A DNA stretch of 64,000 bases. It comes from Candidatus Saccharimonadota bacterium. Lineage in GTDB: Bacteria; Patescibacteriota; Saccharimonadia; Saccharimonadales; Saccharimonadaceae. This document shows, one piece after another, positions 53,361-62,181 of the stretch. The DNA is taken from assembly GCA_030445265.1 (NCBI GenBank), contig JAUCSC010000001.1:546494-610493 (forward strand). Reading direction: 5' to 3'. The position numbers and the translations under genes were made by a program. The notes below the pieces were generated by a model. That model did not search any database and was not told where the DNA came from. It was given only the letters and a program-made list of their open reading frames with translations. The number at the start of each line of letters is the position of its first letter. Position 1 is the first letter of the stretch.

Positions 53361-54608
53361 TCAAGTTAGTTTAGCAAGCAGTTCACCCTCTGTCAATAGA
53401 GATGTTTCGCCAGTTGCTCGAATGGTGAGTTCGTATTTGTTTTCGCCAAGCAGGCGTTCACTGATGGTCACCCGGTATGGTACTCCAATAAGTTCAGCGT
53501 CAGCGAATTTTGCACCTGGGCGCTCATCACGGTCGTCGTAGAGTACGTCAACGTGTAGGTCGGTGAGTCTATTATATAACGAGTCGCTGGTTGAGACCAC
53601 TGTATCGTTCGTACCAATCGGTACGAGGTATACTTTTGCGGGAGCGATGGCCTCTGGCCAGAGCAAGCCTTTGTCGTCCGAGAAGTGCTCCGCAACGAGG
53701 CCCATGATCCTACTTGGCCCTATGCCGTAGCTGCCCATGATAACCGGCTGACTCACACCATTTTCATCGGTATAGCGGAGATCGAGCGGATCGCTAAATC
53801 GAGTGCCGAGGGTAAATATGTTTCCTACCTCAACGGCGCGTACCTCTTCTAGGCTGCTTTTATCGAGGCCGAGTTCAGCCAGTGTTTCGTCGGTATAGAC
53901 TTCTTGATTAACGGCAATACCTTTCTCACGGTTGAGATAGATAGTATCCTCCCCTACGGGGCTAATTGTCTGAAACTCATGGCTATACTTCGCAAAGCTG
54001 CCGCCACTCGCAAACGTCTTGAAGGTCTGCTCACCGATGCCAAGCCGCTCGTAAACGCGGTGATATGCCTCACTGACTTTTTCATAAAATTCATCGTGTT
54101 CAGCCTGCGTCCGGCTAAAGCTATACAGATCCTTCATCCAAAATTCACGCCCGCGCATCAGCCCGCTCTTAGAACGGAGCTCATTACGAAACTTGATCTG
54201 GAATTGATATGGGTACACCGGCAGATCTTTATAGCTCTTGATATACTGCTTCATCAGCCGCGTCAGCGGCTCTTCGTGGGTTGGCGCGAGTCCGAGCGCA
54301 CTGCCGCCGTTCAACTCGGTCTTAAACCATACGTCCATGACTGAATCATCCCACCTGCCGGAAGTTTCCCATACTTCTTTCGGCTGGAGTGCCGTCAGGC
54401 TGATTTCATTTCCACCGATACTATCCATCTCTTCACGAATAATCTGAATGATCTTATCGAGAACGCGCTTACCGAGTGGTAAGTACGCGTACACCCCTGC
54501 CATTTCTTTATAAATAAATCCCGCCCTGATGAGGAGCTGGGCATTTTTTGCTACTTCGTCGGCCGGAGCGTCGCGCAGGGTTTTGGTAAACAGATGTGTC
54601 AGTCGCAT
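53361..54608 (-). CDS. proS: Prolyl-tRNA synthetase, short form
   Basis: Class II synthetase of 415 residues. FIYKEMAGVYAYLPLGKRVL, FRNELRSKSGLMRGREFWMKD (motif 2) and GSYGIGPSRIMGLVAEHF (motif 3) are clear. The bacterial editing insertion is absent, as in short mitochondrial and alphaproteobacterial forms, so proofreading must be done otherwise or not at all. It lies 1 base from the CPBP gene. Confidence 0.95.
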   Translation of the reverse strand: MRLTHLFTKTLRDAPADEVAKNAQLLIRAGFIYKEMAGVYAYLPLGKRVLDKIIQIIREEMDSIGGNEISLTALQPKEVWETSGRWDDSVMDVWFKTELNGGSALGLAPTHEEPLTRLMKQYIKSYKDLPVYPYQFQIKFRNELRSKSGLMRGREFWMKDLYSFSRTQAEHDEFYEKVSEAYHRVYERLGIGEQTFKTFASGGSFAKYSHEFQTISPVGEDTIYLNREKGIAVNQEVYTDETLAELGLDKSSLEEVRAVEVGNIFTLGTRFSDPLDLRYTDENGVSQPVIMGSYGIGPSRIMGLVAEHFSDDKGLLWPEAIAPAKVYLVPIGTNDTVVSTSDSLYNRLTDLHVDVLYDDRDERPGAKFADAELIGVPYRVTISERLLGENKYELTIRATGETSLLTEGELLAKLT

Positions 54609-54609
54609 A

Positions 54610-55404
54610 TTATGCTCCTAGTATATTTAATAAGTCGGGATTGATAAAGAGGATGTAGAACGCCAGACCATTTTTGATCATATGCAGCAGGATTGGTGCC
54701 CATAATCCGTTTGTCTTAATCCGGAGCAGACACATGACGATACTGAGCGCAAAGGTATCAACGACGAGGTTCCAGGTGTTATTGACTGGATCAAAGTGCG
54801 CCAGGCCAAATAACGCACTGGTGACAATAACGGCGAGCCAGAGCGGTGCTACCTTACGAAGCTTACCGAATAAAAAGCCGCGGAACAATACTTCTTCGGC
54901 GATCGGCGCCACGATTACGAGCGTAAGAAACGCCAGGACATACTCATAATTCTGCGTCACCCCACCGAAACCAGTATTCTGCTCCGATGTAATATCAAAC
55001 GCTGGTATCAGGTGCATCACGATAGTCGTAAGTACCGCAGTCAGAATAATATACCCCATGTAGCCGATTGGCGCCCAGACAACGTCATTCCAGCCGAGTG
55101 GCCGCTGCAAACCGAGGTCATCCTTCGTCGTACGCCGTTTTCCGATCCACCACGGCAACCCAATAACCAGTAGTAGTGTTATGGTGTAAATAACGATAGC
55201 GACGAACGTATTCAGGATGATTGCATTGCTAGTTGAGGGCAGCAGCTCACTTTCGGACAGTATGCCAAGGACAGTGCCGACAACTACTTGCGCAAGGTAA
55301 AAACTGGACAGGACGAATAATGGCCACGCAACAATGAGCAACCACCGCGTTCGCCGTGGTCTCGCCTGGCCTACTTCGCTCGGCTTAGAAGAATTTTGTG
55401 ACAT
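54610..55404 (-). CDS. CPBP intramembrane metalloprotease
   Basis: Multi-pass membrane protein (about eight helices) with the CPBP/Abi motifs EEVLFRG (EExxxR) and SALFGLAHFDP; a third conserved region near residue 235 is present but less clear. Family members cleave or process prenylated or membrane substrates. It overlaps the following site-2 protease gene by 20 bases. Confidence 0.88.
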   Translation of the reverse strand: MSQNSSKPSEVGQARPRRTRWLLIVAWPLFVLSSFYLAQVVVGTVLGILSESELLPSTSNAIILNTFVAIVIYTITLLLVIGLPWWIGKRRTTKDDLGLQRPLGWNDVVWAPIGYMGYIILTAVLTTIVMHLIPAFDITSEQNTGFGGVTQNYEYVLAFLTLVIVAPIAEEVLFRGFLFGKLRKVAPLWLAVIVTSALFGLAHFDPVNNTWNLVVDTFALSIVMCLLRIKTNGLWAPILLHMIKNGLAFYILFINPDLLNILGA

Positions 55405-56524
55405 CCGCCACCGTTACGAGCACGACCAGCCCCATCATGATGAAGAAGCCCGTCGCTTGCACCTTTTCTTCTCGTTCTTTTGTGAGGGGCCGCTTCAGCA
55501 CTCGGTACAATGCTGTCACAAACCAGCGACCGCCATCAAAAGCCGGAATCGGAAGAGCGTTCATAACCGCGAGAGATAACGAGATGAGTGCCGTAAAGAA
55601 GACCAGTTGCTCGAAGCCGGCTTTTTGAACGGCTGGGAAAAAGACTCCGAGGATGCCGATTGGCCCAGAAACGCCGTTGCTGGCTGTTTGGATATTACTA
55701 TCTCCCTGAGCGCGCACCGCTTGATCTGGGCTAAACTTCAATACGAGACCACTGAAGAAATTACCGATAACATCGCCCAGCCCTTGAAGCGTCAGCCAAC
55801 TAAACTGAGCAGCCGTACCCAGGCCAACCAGCGGCGCAGACCAGGTCGATACCAGTTCCTCAGATTGGTTCAGCCCGACACCAAGCGCCGGCTGCCCCTG
55901 AGGAGCGTTCAGGGTTACTTTCTTGTTCTGCTCTTCGCCACCACGCAATACAACCACGCTGACGGTCTTGCCGGCATTTGCTTTACTTAATTCTTGCAGG
56001 CGCTCAATAGTCGAGACGTCTTCGCCGTTAAACAATATGAACTTGTCTCCGGTCTTTAGCTCTGCGCGTTCAGCGGGGGTATCTTTCGAGACACCAGCAA
56101 TTTGTACGGGTTGCTTGTCGATACGCGTGTCGGCCGGGATACTAAACTGGTTTGGCACCACCTTAGGCAGACCCGTTAGCGCGAGCAGCGTCAGCAGTAA
56201 GGCTGCAAACAGCCAGTTGATGGCGACACCGGCAAACAAGATTTTCGTTTTCTGCCAAAATGTTGCCGCACCATAATCCCCTTTTTTGTCGGCTGCGTCA
56301 TGTTCACCTTGCAGCTTCACAAAGCCACCAAGCGGGAGCCAGTTTAGGCTCAACAGGACGCCGTTCTTCAATTTCTTTCCGAGCGCCCGCGGCGGAAAGC
56401 CGATGCCAAACTCTTCAACAACGACCCCGTTCCGTCGTGCTGCAATAGCGTGACCGAGTTCATGGATTACCACCAAAAAGACAAGTATTAACAGCCCAGT
56501 CACAATACCTACAAGTAGTTCCAT
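55385..56524 (-). CDS. rseP: Site-2 protease RseP-type (M50)
   Basis: Intramembrane zinc protease with HELGH (His21, Glu22, His25) in the first membrane helix and NALPIPAFDGGRW in the third, supplying the metal ligands. A single PDZ domain sits between (residues about 115-190, ISKDTPAERAELKTGDKF type). It cuts anti-sigma or other membrane-bound factors after a first cut. It lies 1 base from uppS. Confidence 0.94.
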   Translation of the reverse strand: MELLVGIVTGLLILVFLVVIHELGHAIAARRNGVVVEEFGIGFPPRALGKKLKNGVLLSLNWLPLGGFVKLQGEHDAADKKGDYGAATFWQKTKILFAGVAINWLFAALLLTLLALTGLPKVVPNQFSIPADTRIDKQPVQIAGVSKDTPAERAELKTGDKFILFNGEDVSTIERLQELSKANAGKTVSVVVLRGGEEQNKKVTLNAPQGQPALGVGLNQSEELVSTWSAPLVGLGTAAQFSWLTLQGLGDVIGNFFSGLVLKFSPDQAVRAQGDSNIQTASNGVSGPIGILGVFFPAVQKAGFEQLVFFTALISLSLAVMNALPIPAFDGGRWFVTALYRVLKRPLTKEREEKVQATGFFIMMGLVVLVTVADVTKFF

Positions 56525-57223
56525 CTATCCTCCAAATCGCCGTTGTCGGCTTGAATATTCTTCCATTATACGGGTCACGTCGTCTTTTGTCATGTCTGGC
56601 CAGAACATATCCATGAACATTAACTCACTGTAGGGCGAGCGCCACAACATGAAATTGCTCAAGCGTTGCTCACCAGAGGTTCGAACGATAAGATCGACGG
56701 GCGGAACCTCCGGGTGATAAAGATGATCGCTAATGGCGTCAATGGTAATAGCTTCCCCCGTAGCCCCTTCGTCGACAAGTTGCCGAACAGCGTCGACGAC
56801 TTCCTGCTGTCCTCCGTAGTTGAAACAGACGACGACGGTTGCTTTGCGGCAGTGCGCTGTTTGCTCCTGGGCACTATCAATCGCAGCGTTCATTTTAGCG
56901 GGAAGCTTATCCCGAGTACCGAGCACCAAGAGACGCAGGTCATTATCGAGCAATAACTTTAAGTCAGTTTTAAATAACCGCATCATCAGACTCATCAGGT
57001 TATTGACTTCATCTTTCGCTCGCTTCCAGTTCTCGGTCGAAAACGTATAAAACGAGGTATACTCAACGCCAGCATCGGCCATGGCAATGACAATGTCCTT
57101 AAGAGAGTTGTAACCAGCCAAATGGCCTTCGTAGGGCGGCAAGCCGTGTTTCTTTGCCCAGCGTCGATTACCATCAACGATGAAGCCAACATGCCGCGGA
57201 ATAATACTATCGTTAGTTGGCAT
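56525..57223 (-). CDS. uppS: Undecaprenyl diphosphate synthase
   Basis: Makes the C55 lipid carrier used by MraY and MurG. Motifs: HVGFIVDGNRRWAKKHG with the DGNRRWA substrate site, TSFYTFSTENWKR, and IVRTSGEQRLSNFMLW. Length 232 is normal. ATG 57223 overlaps the end of the upstream gene by 11 bases and has AAGGAT 8 bases upstream. Confidence 0.95.
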   Translation of the reverse strand: MPTNDSIIPRHVGFIVDGNRRWAKKHGLPPYEGHLAGYNSLKDIVIAMADAGVEYTSFYTFSTENWKRAKDEVNNLMSLMMRLFKTDLKLLLDNDLRLLVLGTRDKLPAKMNAAIDSAQEQTAHCRKATVVVCFNYGGQQEVVDAVRQLVDEGATGEAITIDAISDHLYHPEVPPVDLIVRTSGEQRLSNFMLWRSPYSELMFMDMFWPDMTKDDVTRIMEEYSSRQRRFGG

Positions 57224-57611
57224 TGAGATATCCTTCGAGCATCTCGATATCAGCCTTGTCCTTGTCACTTCCCCGTTCCTGCTTCATCTGAATCAGAAAT
57301 GCTGGATTGACAAAAGTGACACCGTCGATGACCACGCCGTCGGCTTTGAGTGCTTTGAAATTTGGTTTTCCGGCTTTCGTACCCCAGGAACGCCAGACTT
57401 CAATGTCGTCCTTGTATAGATATCCTTCGTCATGTTTCATCCCGACCCTATACTCTCCCGACAATCGAAGGTCCCTGTAGGTATATTCTGGAACAACGAT
57501 GTCGAGGTCATTGGCCTCTCTCAGTCCATAGGCGTCGAGAAGACCACTGCCGATCACAACCATCTCATCAAGCGGCAGGTTAAGCTGCTTGACCTTATCG
57601 ATGATACTCAT
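57213..57611 (-). CDS. Small nucleotidyltransferase-fold protein
   Basis: A 132-residue protein with a minimal nucleotidyltransferase signature: GSGLLDAYGLREANDLDIVV, where GSG and DLD are the nucleotide and metal motifs. The rest carries a basic FKALKADGVVIDGV region. It resembles MNT or DUF-type NTases that modify tRNA or act as antitoxins. Function is unknown. It overlaps both frr and uppS, so it is expressed with translation and cell-wall genes. Confidence 0.65.
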   Translation of the reverse strand: MSIIDKVKQLNLPLDEMVVIGSGLLDAYGLREANDLDIVVPEYTYRDLRLSGEYRVGMKHDEGYLYKDDIEVWRSWGTKAGKPNFKALKADGVVIDGVTFVNPAFLIQMKQERGSDKDKADIEMLEGYLNAN

Positions 57612-58165
57612 TAGAGAGTTAGGATATCTTTCTCTTTGGCCTTGAACGCGGATTCGATTTGCTGATTGTACTGAGCAATATCTTCATCAATACTTTTTTC
57701 GTAGCGTTTGACGTCGTCTTCGGTAAGTTCTTTGGCATCTTTGGAACGCTTCAACTCTTTGAATGCGTCTTGGCGTATATTGCGCAGAGAAATACGAGCT
57801 TCCTCGACTTTCTCACCTGTTTGCTTTACGAGCAGGCGGCGGCGCTCTTCAGTTAGAGCCGGGATTGGCACCCGCACCACACGCCCGTCGTCGCTTGGGT
57901 TCAGGCCCAGTGACTGGTCGTTACGAATCGCACCACTAATAGCCTGAATATTACTCGGGTCAAATGGCGTGATGGTGAGAAGCTGCGCTTCCGAGGCGGT
58001 GATATTGGCCACTTGGTTCAGCGGCATTTTCTGACCATAAGCCTCAACTTGAATACTGTCGAGCATGCTCGGGTGAGCCCGGCCGGTCCGGACTTTTTTG
58101 AGTTCTTCTTCGAAGTGGCTGACGGCGGCAGTGAAGCGGTCTTTGTAGCTTTTAGTATCAAACAT
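57611..58165 (-). CDS. frr: Ribosome recycling factor
   Basis: A 184-residue helical bundle protein that splits post-termination ribosomes with EF-G. MPLNQVANITASEAQLLTITPFD and SLGLNPSDDGRVVRVPIPALTEERR are standard. The stop overlaps the next gene start (TAATG). TATACT (58176-58181) and GTGACA (58199-58204) with a 17-base spacer give a transcript starting about 3 bases before the ATG. Confidence 0.95.
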   Translation of the reverse strand: MFDTKSYKDRFTAAVSHFEEELKKVRTGRAHPSMLDSIQVEAYGQKMPLNQVANITASEAQLLTITPFDPSNIQAISGAIRNDQSLGLNPSDDGRVVRVPIPALTEERRRLLVKQTGEKVEEARISLRNIRQDAFKELKRSKDAKELTEDDVKRYEKSIDEDIAQYNQQIESAFKAKEKDILTL

Positions 58166-58175
58166 TATACCTACC

Positions 58176-58204
58176 AGTATAGCAATGCTACCCTTCAATG
58201 TCAC
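58176..58204 (-). promoter_or_regulatory. frr: frr promoter inside the upstream gene end
   Basis: GTGACA and TATACT with a 17-base spacer; the -35 box lies in the 3' end of the unknown gene ending at 58188. Confidence 0.7.
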
Positions 58205-58541
58205 TTGTATTGACGCGCTGAACGATGCCAGTTGCAGGTAACTGTAACTTGGTCTCTATGCCACCGCGAGCAGTGATGATAACGAAATCTTGAGAGTCGG
58301 ATGATTCAATACCGTTTGGAGTCCTATGTGCATATATAACCGCGTTGGCTCCCATGTCAGCCAGGCGTCGGGCGATTTGACGATTTGACTCGTCATTTTT
58401 CTCGTCCATCTTCTCGGCTAAGAATCCGGCGCTCGATGCAAGGGCAAACCGTGCCAATAGGCTACGAGCAAAAAATAGATTATCACCTTTGTTGAACTTC
58501 CGCTCGACGCGTCCAAGAATTTTTTCAGATAGATCAGCCAT
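58188..58541 (-). CDS. Protein of unknown function
   Basis: A 117-residue protein with a helical N-terminal half (EKILGRVERKFNKGDNLFFA) and a beta C-terminal half (QDFVIITARGGIETKLQLPA). No family recognised. It is upstream of frr with a TATAAT 9 bases before its ATG, so again near-leaderless. Confidence 0.6.
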   Translation of the reverse strand: MADLSEKILGRVERKFNKGDNLFFARSLLARFALASSAGFLAEKMDEKNDESNRQIARRLADMGANAVIYAHRTPNGIESSDSQDFVIITARGGIETKLQLPATGIVQRVNTSDIEG

Positions 58542-58568
58542 AGAATAGATATTATACCATATTTAAAT

Positions 58569-58602
58569 AAAAAACTTCCCCATACATACTGGGGAAGTTT
58601 TT
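58569..58602. terminator. Intrinsic terminator after tsf
   Basis: ACTTCCCC pairs with GGGGAAGT around a 9-base loop, flanked by A6 and T5, so it can act on both strands. Confidence 0.9.
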
Positions 58603-58615
58603 AGTTTGATACGGT

Positions 58616-59212
58616 TTATTCGTTTACGCCGAGTTCAATACGCTTAAACTGGCGAATGATGATGTTTTCACCGGTCTTGGCAACTGTCTCTTTGAGGAAA
58701 TCAGTGACTGTCTGCTTTTCATTCTTGATGTAGGTTTGGGTCAGCAGTACTTTTTCTTCAAAATGCTTTTTGACCTGGCCGTCAACAATCTTTTGGGCGA
58801 TATCAGCCGGTTTGCCCTCGGCTTCAACGCGCTCTTGTGCTTCTTTGCGGACACGCTCCAGCTCATCGGCTGGAATGTCGGCTTCCGAGATGTACTGAGG
58901 TGACATTGCCGCGACCTGCAAAGCGATTTCGTGGGCAAATTCCTTGAAGCCGTCAGTACGAGCGACAAAGTCAGTCTCACAGTTCACTTCAACGAGGACA
59001 CCGATACGGCCACTATGGACATAGCTGTCGATAACGCCTTCGCGGGCTTCACGGTCAGCTTTCTTTTCAGCGCGGGTTAGGCCCTTTTTGCGCATGGCTT
59101 CAAGTGCCTTATCAAAGTCACCTTCCGCTTCGACGAGTGCCGTCTTGGCGTCAGTCAGGCCGACACCAGTCAGTTCTTTGAGTTTGCGAATATCATCGAT
59201 TGATACTGCCAT
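58616..59212 (-). CDS. tsf: Elongation factor Ts
   Basis: Exchanges GDP on EF-Tu. The N-terminal UBA-like helices KLKELTGVGLTDAKTALVEA and CETDFVARTDGFKEF core are diagnostic. At 198 residues it is the short form lacking the second dimerisation domain of the E. coli protein. Usual rpsB-tsf pair, 5-base gap. Confidence 0.95.
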   Translation of the reverse strand: MAVSIDDIRKLKELTGVGLTDAKTALVEAEGDFDKALEAMRKKGLTRAEKKADREAREGVIDSYVHSGRIGVLVEVNCETDFVARTDGFKEFAHEIALQVAAMSPQYISEADIPADELERVRKEAQERVEAEGKPADIAQKIVDGQVKKHFEEKVLLTQTYIKNEKQTVTDFLKETVAKTGENIIIRQFKRIELGVNE

Positions 59213-59217
59213 CGTTC

Positions 59218-59937
59218 CTATTCCTCCCCTTGCTTATCGGCTGGCTTGCTGGCGTTGATGCCTTCCGTGATTGCTTCAGAAACATAGTCGAGTAGGAGCT
59301 TGACGCCCTTGATCGCATCGTCGTTACCTGGAATCACATAGTCAACGAGTGATGGGTCAGCGTTCGTGTCAACAACGGCGACAACCGGTACGCCGATTGT
59401 CTTAGCCTCTTTGATTGCATTGATATCACCGATAACATCGATCAGGAAAAGTGCACCTGGTTTGCCGTCGAGGTCCTTGATACCGCTATACTTTTCATTC
59501 AAAGCTTCGATTTCTTCTTGGAAACGCTGAACTTCAAGTTTGCTGTAGCGCTTTTCAAGATCACCTGATGCCATTCGCTTTTCGAGGTCGAGCAGCTTCT
59601 TCACTTGCTGAGAAACGGTCAAGACGTTGGTAAGTGTCCCACCGAGCCAACGCTCAGTCATATACGGCTGGCCGAGCTTTTCGGCAGCTTCACGGACAAC
59701 GTCCTTTGTCTGCTTTTTGGTTGCAACGAATAAAATTTTCTTGCCACTCGCCGCTACCTTTGTCAGGTATGGCAACGCCTTATCAAGACCTTCGACGGTC
59801 TTGGTCAAGTCAATGATATGGCTATCTTGACGCTTTGAGTGAATGTACGGCGCCATCTTAGGGTGCCAACGGCTCGTTTTGTGTCCAAAGTGAACACCGG
59901 CTTCGAGCAATGCCTTAATATCGACAGTAACTGCCAT
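59218..59937 (-). CDS. rpsB: 30S ribosomal protein S2
   Basis: A 239-residue protein with LLEAGVHFGHKTSRWHPKM, VATKKQTKDVVREAA and TNVLTVSQQVKKLLDLE, all S2 signatures. AAGGAG precedes the ATG, and a leader of about 100 bases upstream holds a small CCTG/CAGG hairpin that could serve autoregulation, though it does not match any leader I know. Confidence 0.96.
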   Translation of the reverse strand: MAVTVDIKALLEAGVHFGHKTSRWHPKMAPYIHSKRQDSHIIDLTKTVEGLDKALPYLTKVAASGKKILFVATKKQTKDVVREAAEKLGQPYMTERWLGGTLTNVLTVSQQVKKLLDLEKRMASGDLEKRYSKLEVQRFQEEIEALNEKYSGIKDLDGKPGALFLIDVIGDINAIKEAKTIGVPVVAVVDTNADPSLVDYVIPGNDDAIKGVKLLLDYVSEAITEGINASKPADKQGEE

Positions 59938-60111
59938 GTTAGTACTCCTTGTTCCTCACCCTGCGCCCTGATTTACCAGGAGTAATGCGGAGGGTTGTGT
60001 CATTAAAAATTGTTACTTGGTTATTTTAACAGATTAAATACAATTCTGCTAGAGACGTGCCGGCAGTTTACTAGAGAACTCACAAAGTCATTCCATGGTA
60101 TATCTAAATGA

Positions 60112-61086
60112 TCAGTCGCCGGTGAATAATTTTGTCGTATTATGGATCACAAATATTTGTGGCCTGACACTATTTTTTTGTTCTTCCGATAAGTCTGCAT
60201 GATCTAATAAGCTATTTTGTGCCTTACGAATATAGTCGTTATGGTTGCGCCTTGATAGCCTAACGCTATCTAAAAAAGTATCGTCGTATCGGTGTATGAT
60301 TATATGGCCCTTACGAGCGAAGAGCCAGTTTATAATTTGTTCCCATATATACTTGTCAGTACTCCCTATAGACGTTCCGTAAAATACTATCAAAGAGCTG
60401 GCGGTTATGGTCGTTGATAACTTTTTAAGAGATCCGTCATATCTCGATGCAATTAATGCTTCCTTGATCAAATCATCTTTTTCTTGCTGTGGCATACCGT
60501 CGTATAGTTGTGATTCGTCACTTACACCAAGCGTTAGATCTTCGTATAAATTTCCATGTATATGTTGCGGTTGCCTGAATCTATAACCATAATTAGGATT
60601 TATTTCGACGCCATTTATTATTTTCTCCAATGTATCCGTATAGTTCAGTGTTATAAAATTAATGTACACGGGTTTATCGGATAGGTAGCTTGTGATGATA
60701 TCTCTCAACTCAGGACTTAATTCTTCATAAAAACCTGAAGCGGTAAAGCGAAATTTGTATTTGTCTGGTAGCTCATTGTTGATTGCCTCTTGTTCGAGTA
60801 GGTATTGAGCTAAATCTTTTCTTATTTCATCAAGCTCCTCATGCAATGTTAATGTGGCTTGTTTCTTCTTATCCGCTGGGAGGTTTTTCAACCCAAATGT
60901 GTATTGCCCGAGGGCAGTTTCGAAATCTGACCATGTCTTAGGATCGTTATTAATTTCACCATATATTCGATTTTCGGGGTGAAGAACGTTAGTTTTTACA
61001 AACTTGTAAAAGTCTTCGTATTTTGTTTCTAAATTTAGAGATAAATCTAATCCATTACCGATAATGAAAGTAACATTGACTGCCAT
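60112..61086 (-). CDS. AbiH-family abortive infection protein
   Basis: Close to AbiH proteins: N-terminal FIIGNGLDLSLNLETKYEDF, central FITLNYTDTLEKI, IHGNLYEDLTLGVSDES and YGTSIGSTDKYIWEQI all match the family pattern of conserved G, NY, HG and GxS/D motifs. Length 324 is typical. Codon use is AT-rich, unlike the neighbouring ribosomal genes, suggesting transfer. AAGGAG precedes the ATG. AbiH stops phage growth in Lactococcus; a role here is inferred. Confidence 0.85.
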   Translation of the reverse strand: MAVNVTFIIGNGLDLSLNLETKYEDFYKFVKTNVLHPENRIYGEINNDPKTWSDFETALGQYTFGLKNLPADKKKQATLTLHEELDEIRKDLAQYLLEQEAINNELPDKYKFRFTASGFYEELSPELRDIITSYLSDKPVYINFITLNYTDTLEKIINGVEINPNYGYRFRQPQHIHGNLYEDLTLGVSDESQLYDGMPQQEKDDLIKEALIASRYDGSLKKLSTTITASSLIVFYGTSIGSTDKYIWEQIINWLFARKGHIIIHRYDDTFLDSVRLSRRNHNDYIRKAQNSLLDHADLSEEQKNSVRPQIFVIHNTTKLFTGD

Positions 61087-61110
61087 CGACCGCTCCTTTA
61101 AGTAATATAC

Positions 61111-61389
61111 TTATACCACTAGCTGGGAGCGGGGTCTGGGGTATCTGGAATGGCCGGTGAAATTTGACTGTTTAATGCTCACTAGGTGGTGATTTTCCAG
61201 TTCAAGTTCTGACATACCATGCTCTGCCCTATCGCAAACGAACAGCGTCGCTGCGCTATCGAAGTCCAGGCGGTGCGGCGACAGTACCTGACAGCCGCAG
61301 GTTATCAATTCAGTATAAATATCAAGCAGTCCTTCCCTATCCTTATGGAAAGAACCCGAAAGTGTCGCTCGTACGACTTGCCTATTCAT
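61111..61389 (-). CDS. Short nucleoside deoxyribosyltransferase-like protein, probably truncated
   Basis: A 92-residue frame starting RATLSGSFHKDREGLLDIY and with ENHHLVSIKQSNF near residue 75, resembling the N-terminal half of nucleoside 2-deoxyribosyltransferase-like proteins (SGSF loop, LSPHR). After SNF the sequence becomes proline- and arginine-rich and stops, where such proteins normally continue with a conserved GYVG-type loop. It looks truncated or decaying. Confidence 0.5.
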   Translation of the reverse strand: MNRQVVRATLSGSFHKDREGLLDIYTELITCGCQVLSPHRLDFDSAATLFVCDRAEHGMSELELENHHLVSIKQSNFTGHSRYPRPRSQLVV

Positions 61390-61390
61390 A

Positions 61391-61610
61391 TCAGAACTCG
61401 TCTTTGGTGTACGTCTGCTTTGCTTCAACAAAGGACGCTTGCCCCAAGCCAATCTTTGTCTCAATATCAGTGCTTAAATATTTTTTCTTTAAAGCACCAA
61501 GCTCTTCGAGGCACATCCAGGTGTTCCTGCCACCTTCAAACATTACACTCAGCGTGCCCCGTGGGCGAACAGCACTAACGATATGAAAAATTTTGTTCGT
61601 CGCACGACAT
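61391..61610 (-). pseudogene. Frameshifted small gene
   Basis: A strong start (AGAGGAG 8 bases before ATG 61610) opens a frame that stops after 11 codons. Removing one T from the run of five at 61591-61595 would join it to the downstream frame, giving a protein of about 72 residues with MFEGGRNTWMCLEELGALKK and ending KQTYTKDEF at 61391. The second half alone (ATG 61543) could make a 50-residue protein. It is either a recent pseudogene, a phase-variable run, or a sequencing error. Confidence 0.45.
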
Positions 61611-61640
61611 AAGAATGCTCCTCTTCATTTAACTTTTTGC

Positions 61641-61646
61641 TATACT
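61641..61646 (+). promoter_or_regulatory. Extended -10 of the second prepilin gene
   Basis: TGC-TATACT, an extended -10 box, lies 10 bases before the prepilin ATG at 61657, predicting a leader of about 4 bases. No -35 is needed for such promoters. Confidence 0.5.
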
Positions 61647-61656
61647 ACAAACATCA

Positions 61657-62172
61657 ATGTGGGCTAAAAATAAACAATCCGGTTTCACCATCGTCGAATT
61701 GCTGATTGTTATCGTCGTCATCGGTATTCTGGCCGCTATCACGGTCGTGGCTTATAACGGTATCCAAAGCCGCGCTAACGATACGGCAGTACAAAGCGAT
61801 CTTACTAATATCGCAAAGAAATACGAACTATATAAAGTCGATAATGACACGTATCCATTCGGCGGCACCTTAAGCCTCGGAGCTGCATTTAAAATAAATA
61901 TTTCTAAAAATGCGTATGATATTACCAAACCATACCAACTCCTAAACTGCACCAGCTCTTCAAGCCCAGGTACTGATTTTGCCGTCCTGGCCGTTAGCAA
62001 AAGCGGGAAAAAGTTTTACGTGTCATCAAATGCGTCAGGGTCAGTGAAGGAATATACCGCCACCGATGTTTGGCTAAGCCTGAGTACCTGTGTGAACGTA
62101 CTGGCCGGTTCAGCAGGAAACGGTGCCGGTTACGACAGTACGAATGGCTGGCGCGCCTGGACATCGCTGTAG
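61657..62172 (+). CDS. Type IV prepilin
   Basis: A 171-residue prepilin with the cleavage motif SGFTIVE directly after a short basic leader, then the hydrophobic helix LLIVIVVIGILAAITVVAYN and a small C-terminal head with a single disulfide-capable pair (Cys residues near 98 and 146). It is the simple form of the same pilin class as the first prepilin gene, with the same N-terminal helix pattern, and likely builds the pilus shaft. It starts near-leaderless. Confidence 0.9.
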   Translation: MWAKNKQSGFTIVELLIVIVVIGILAAITVVAYNGIQSRANDTAVQSDLTNIAKKYELYKVDNDTYPFGGTLSLGAAFKINISKNAYDITKPYQLLNCTSSSSPGTDFAVLAVSKSGKKFYVSSNASGSVKEYTATDVWLSLSTCVNVLAGSAGNGAGYDSTNGWRAWTSL

Positions 62173-62181
62173 CATTGAAGA

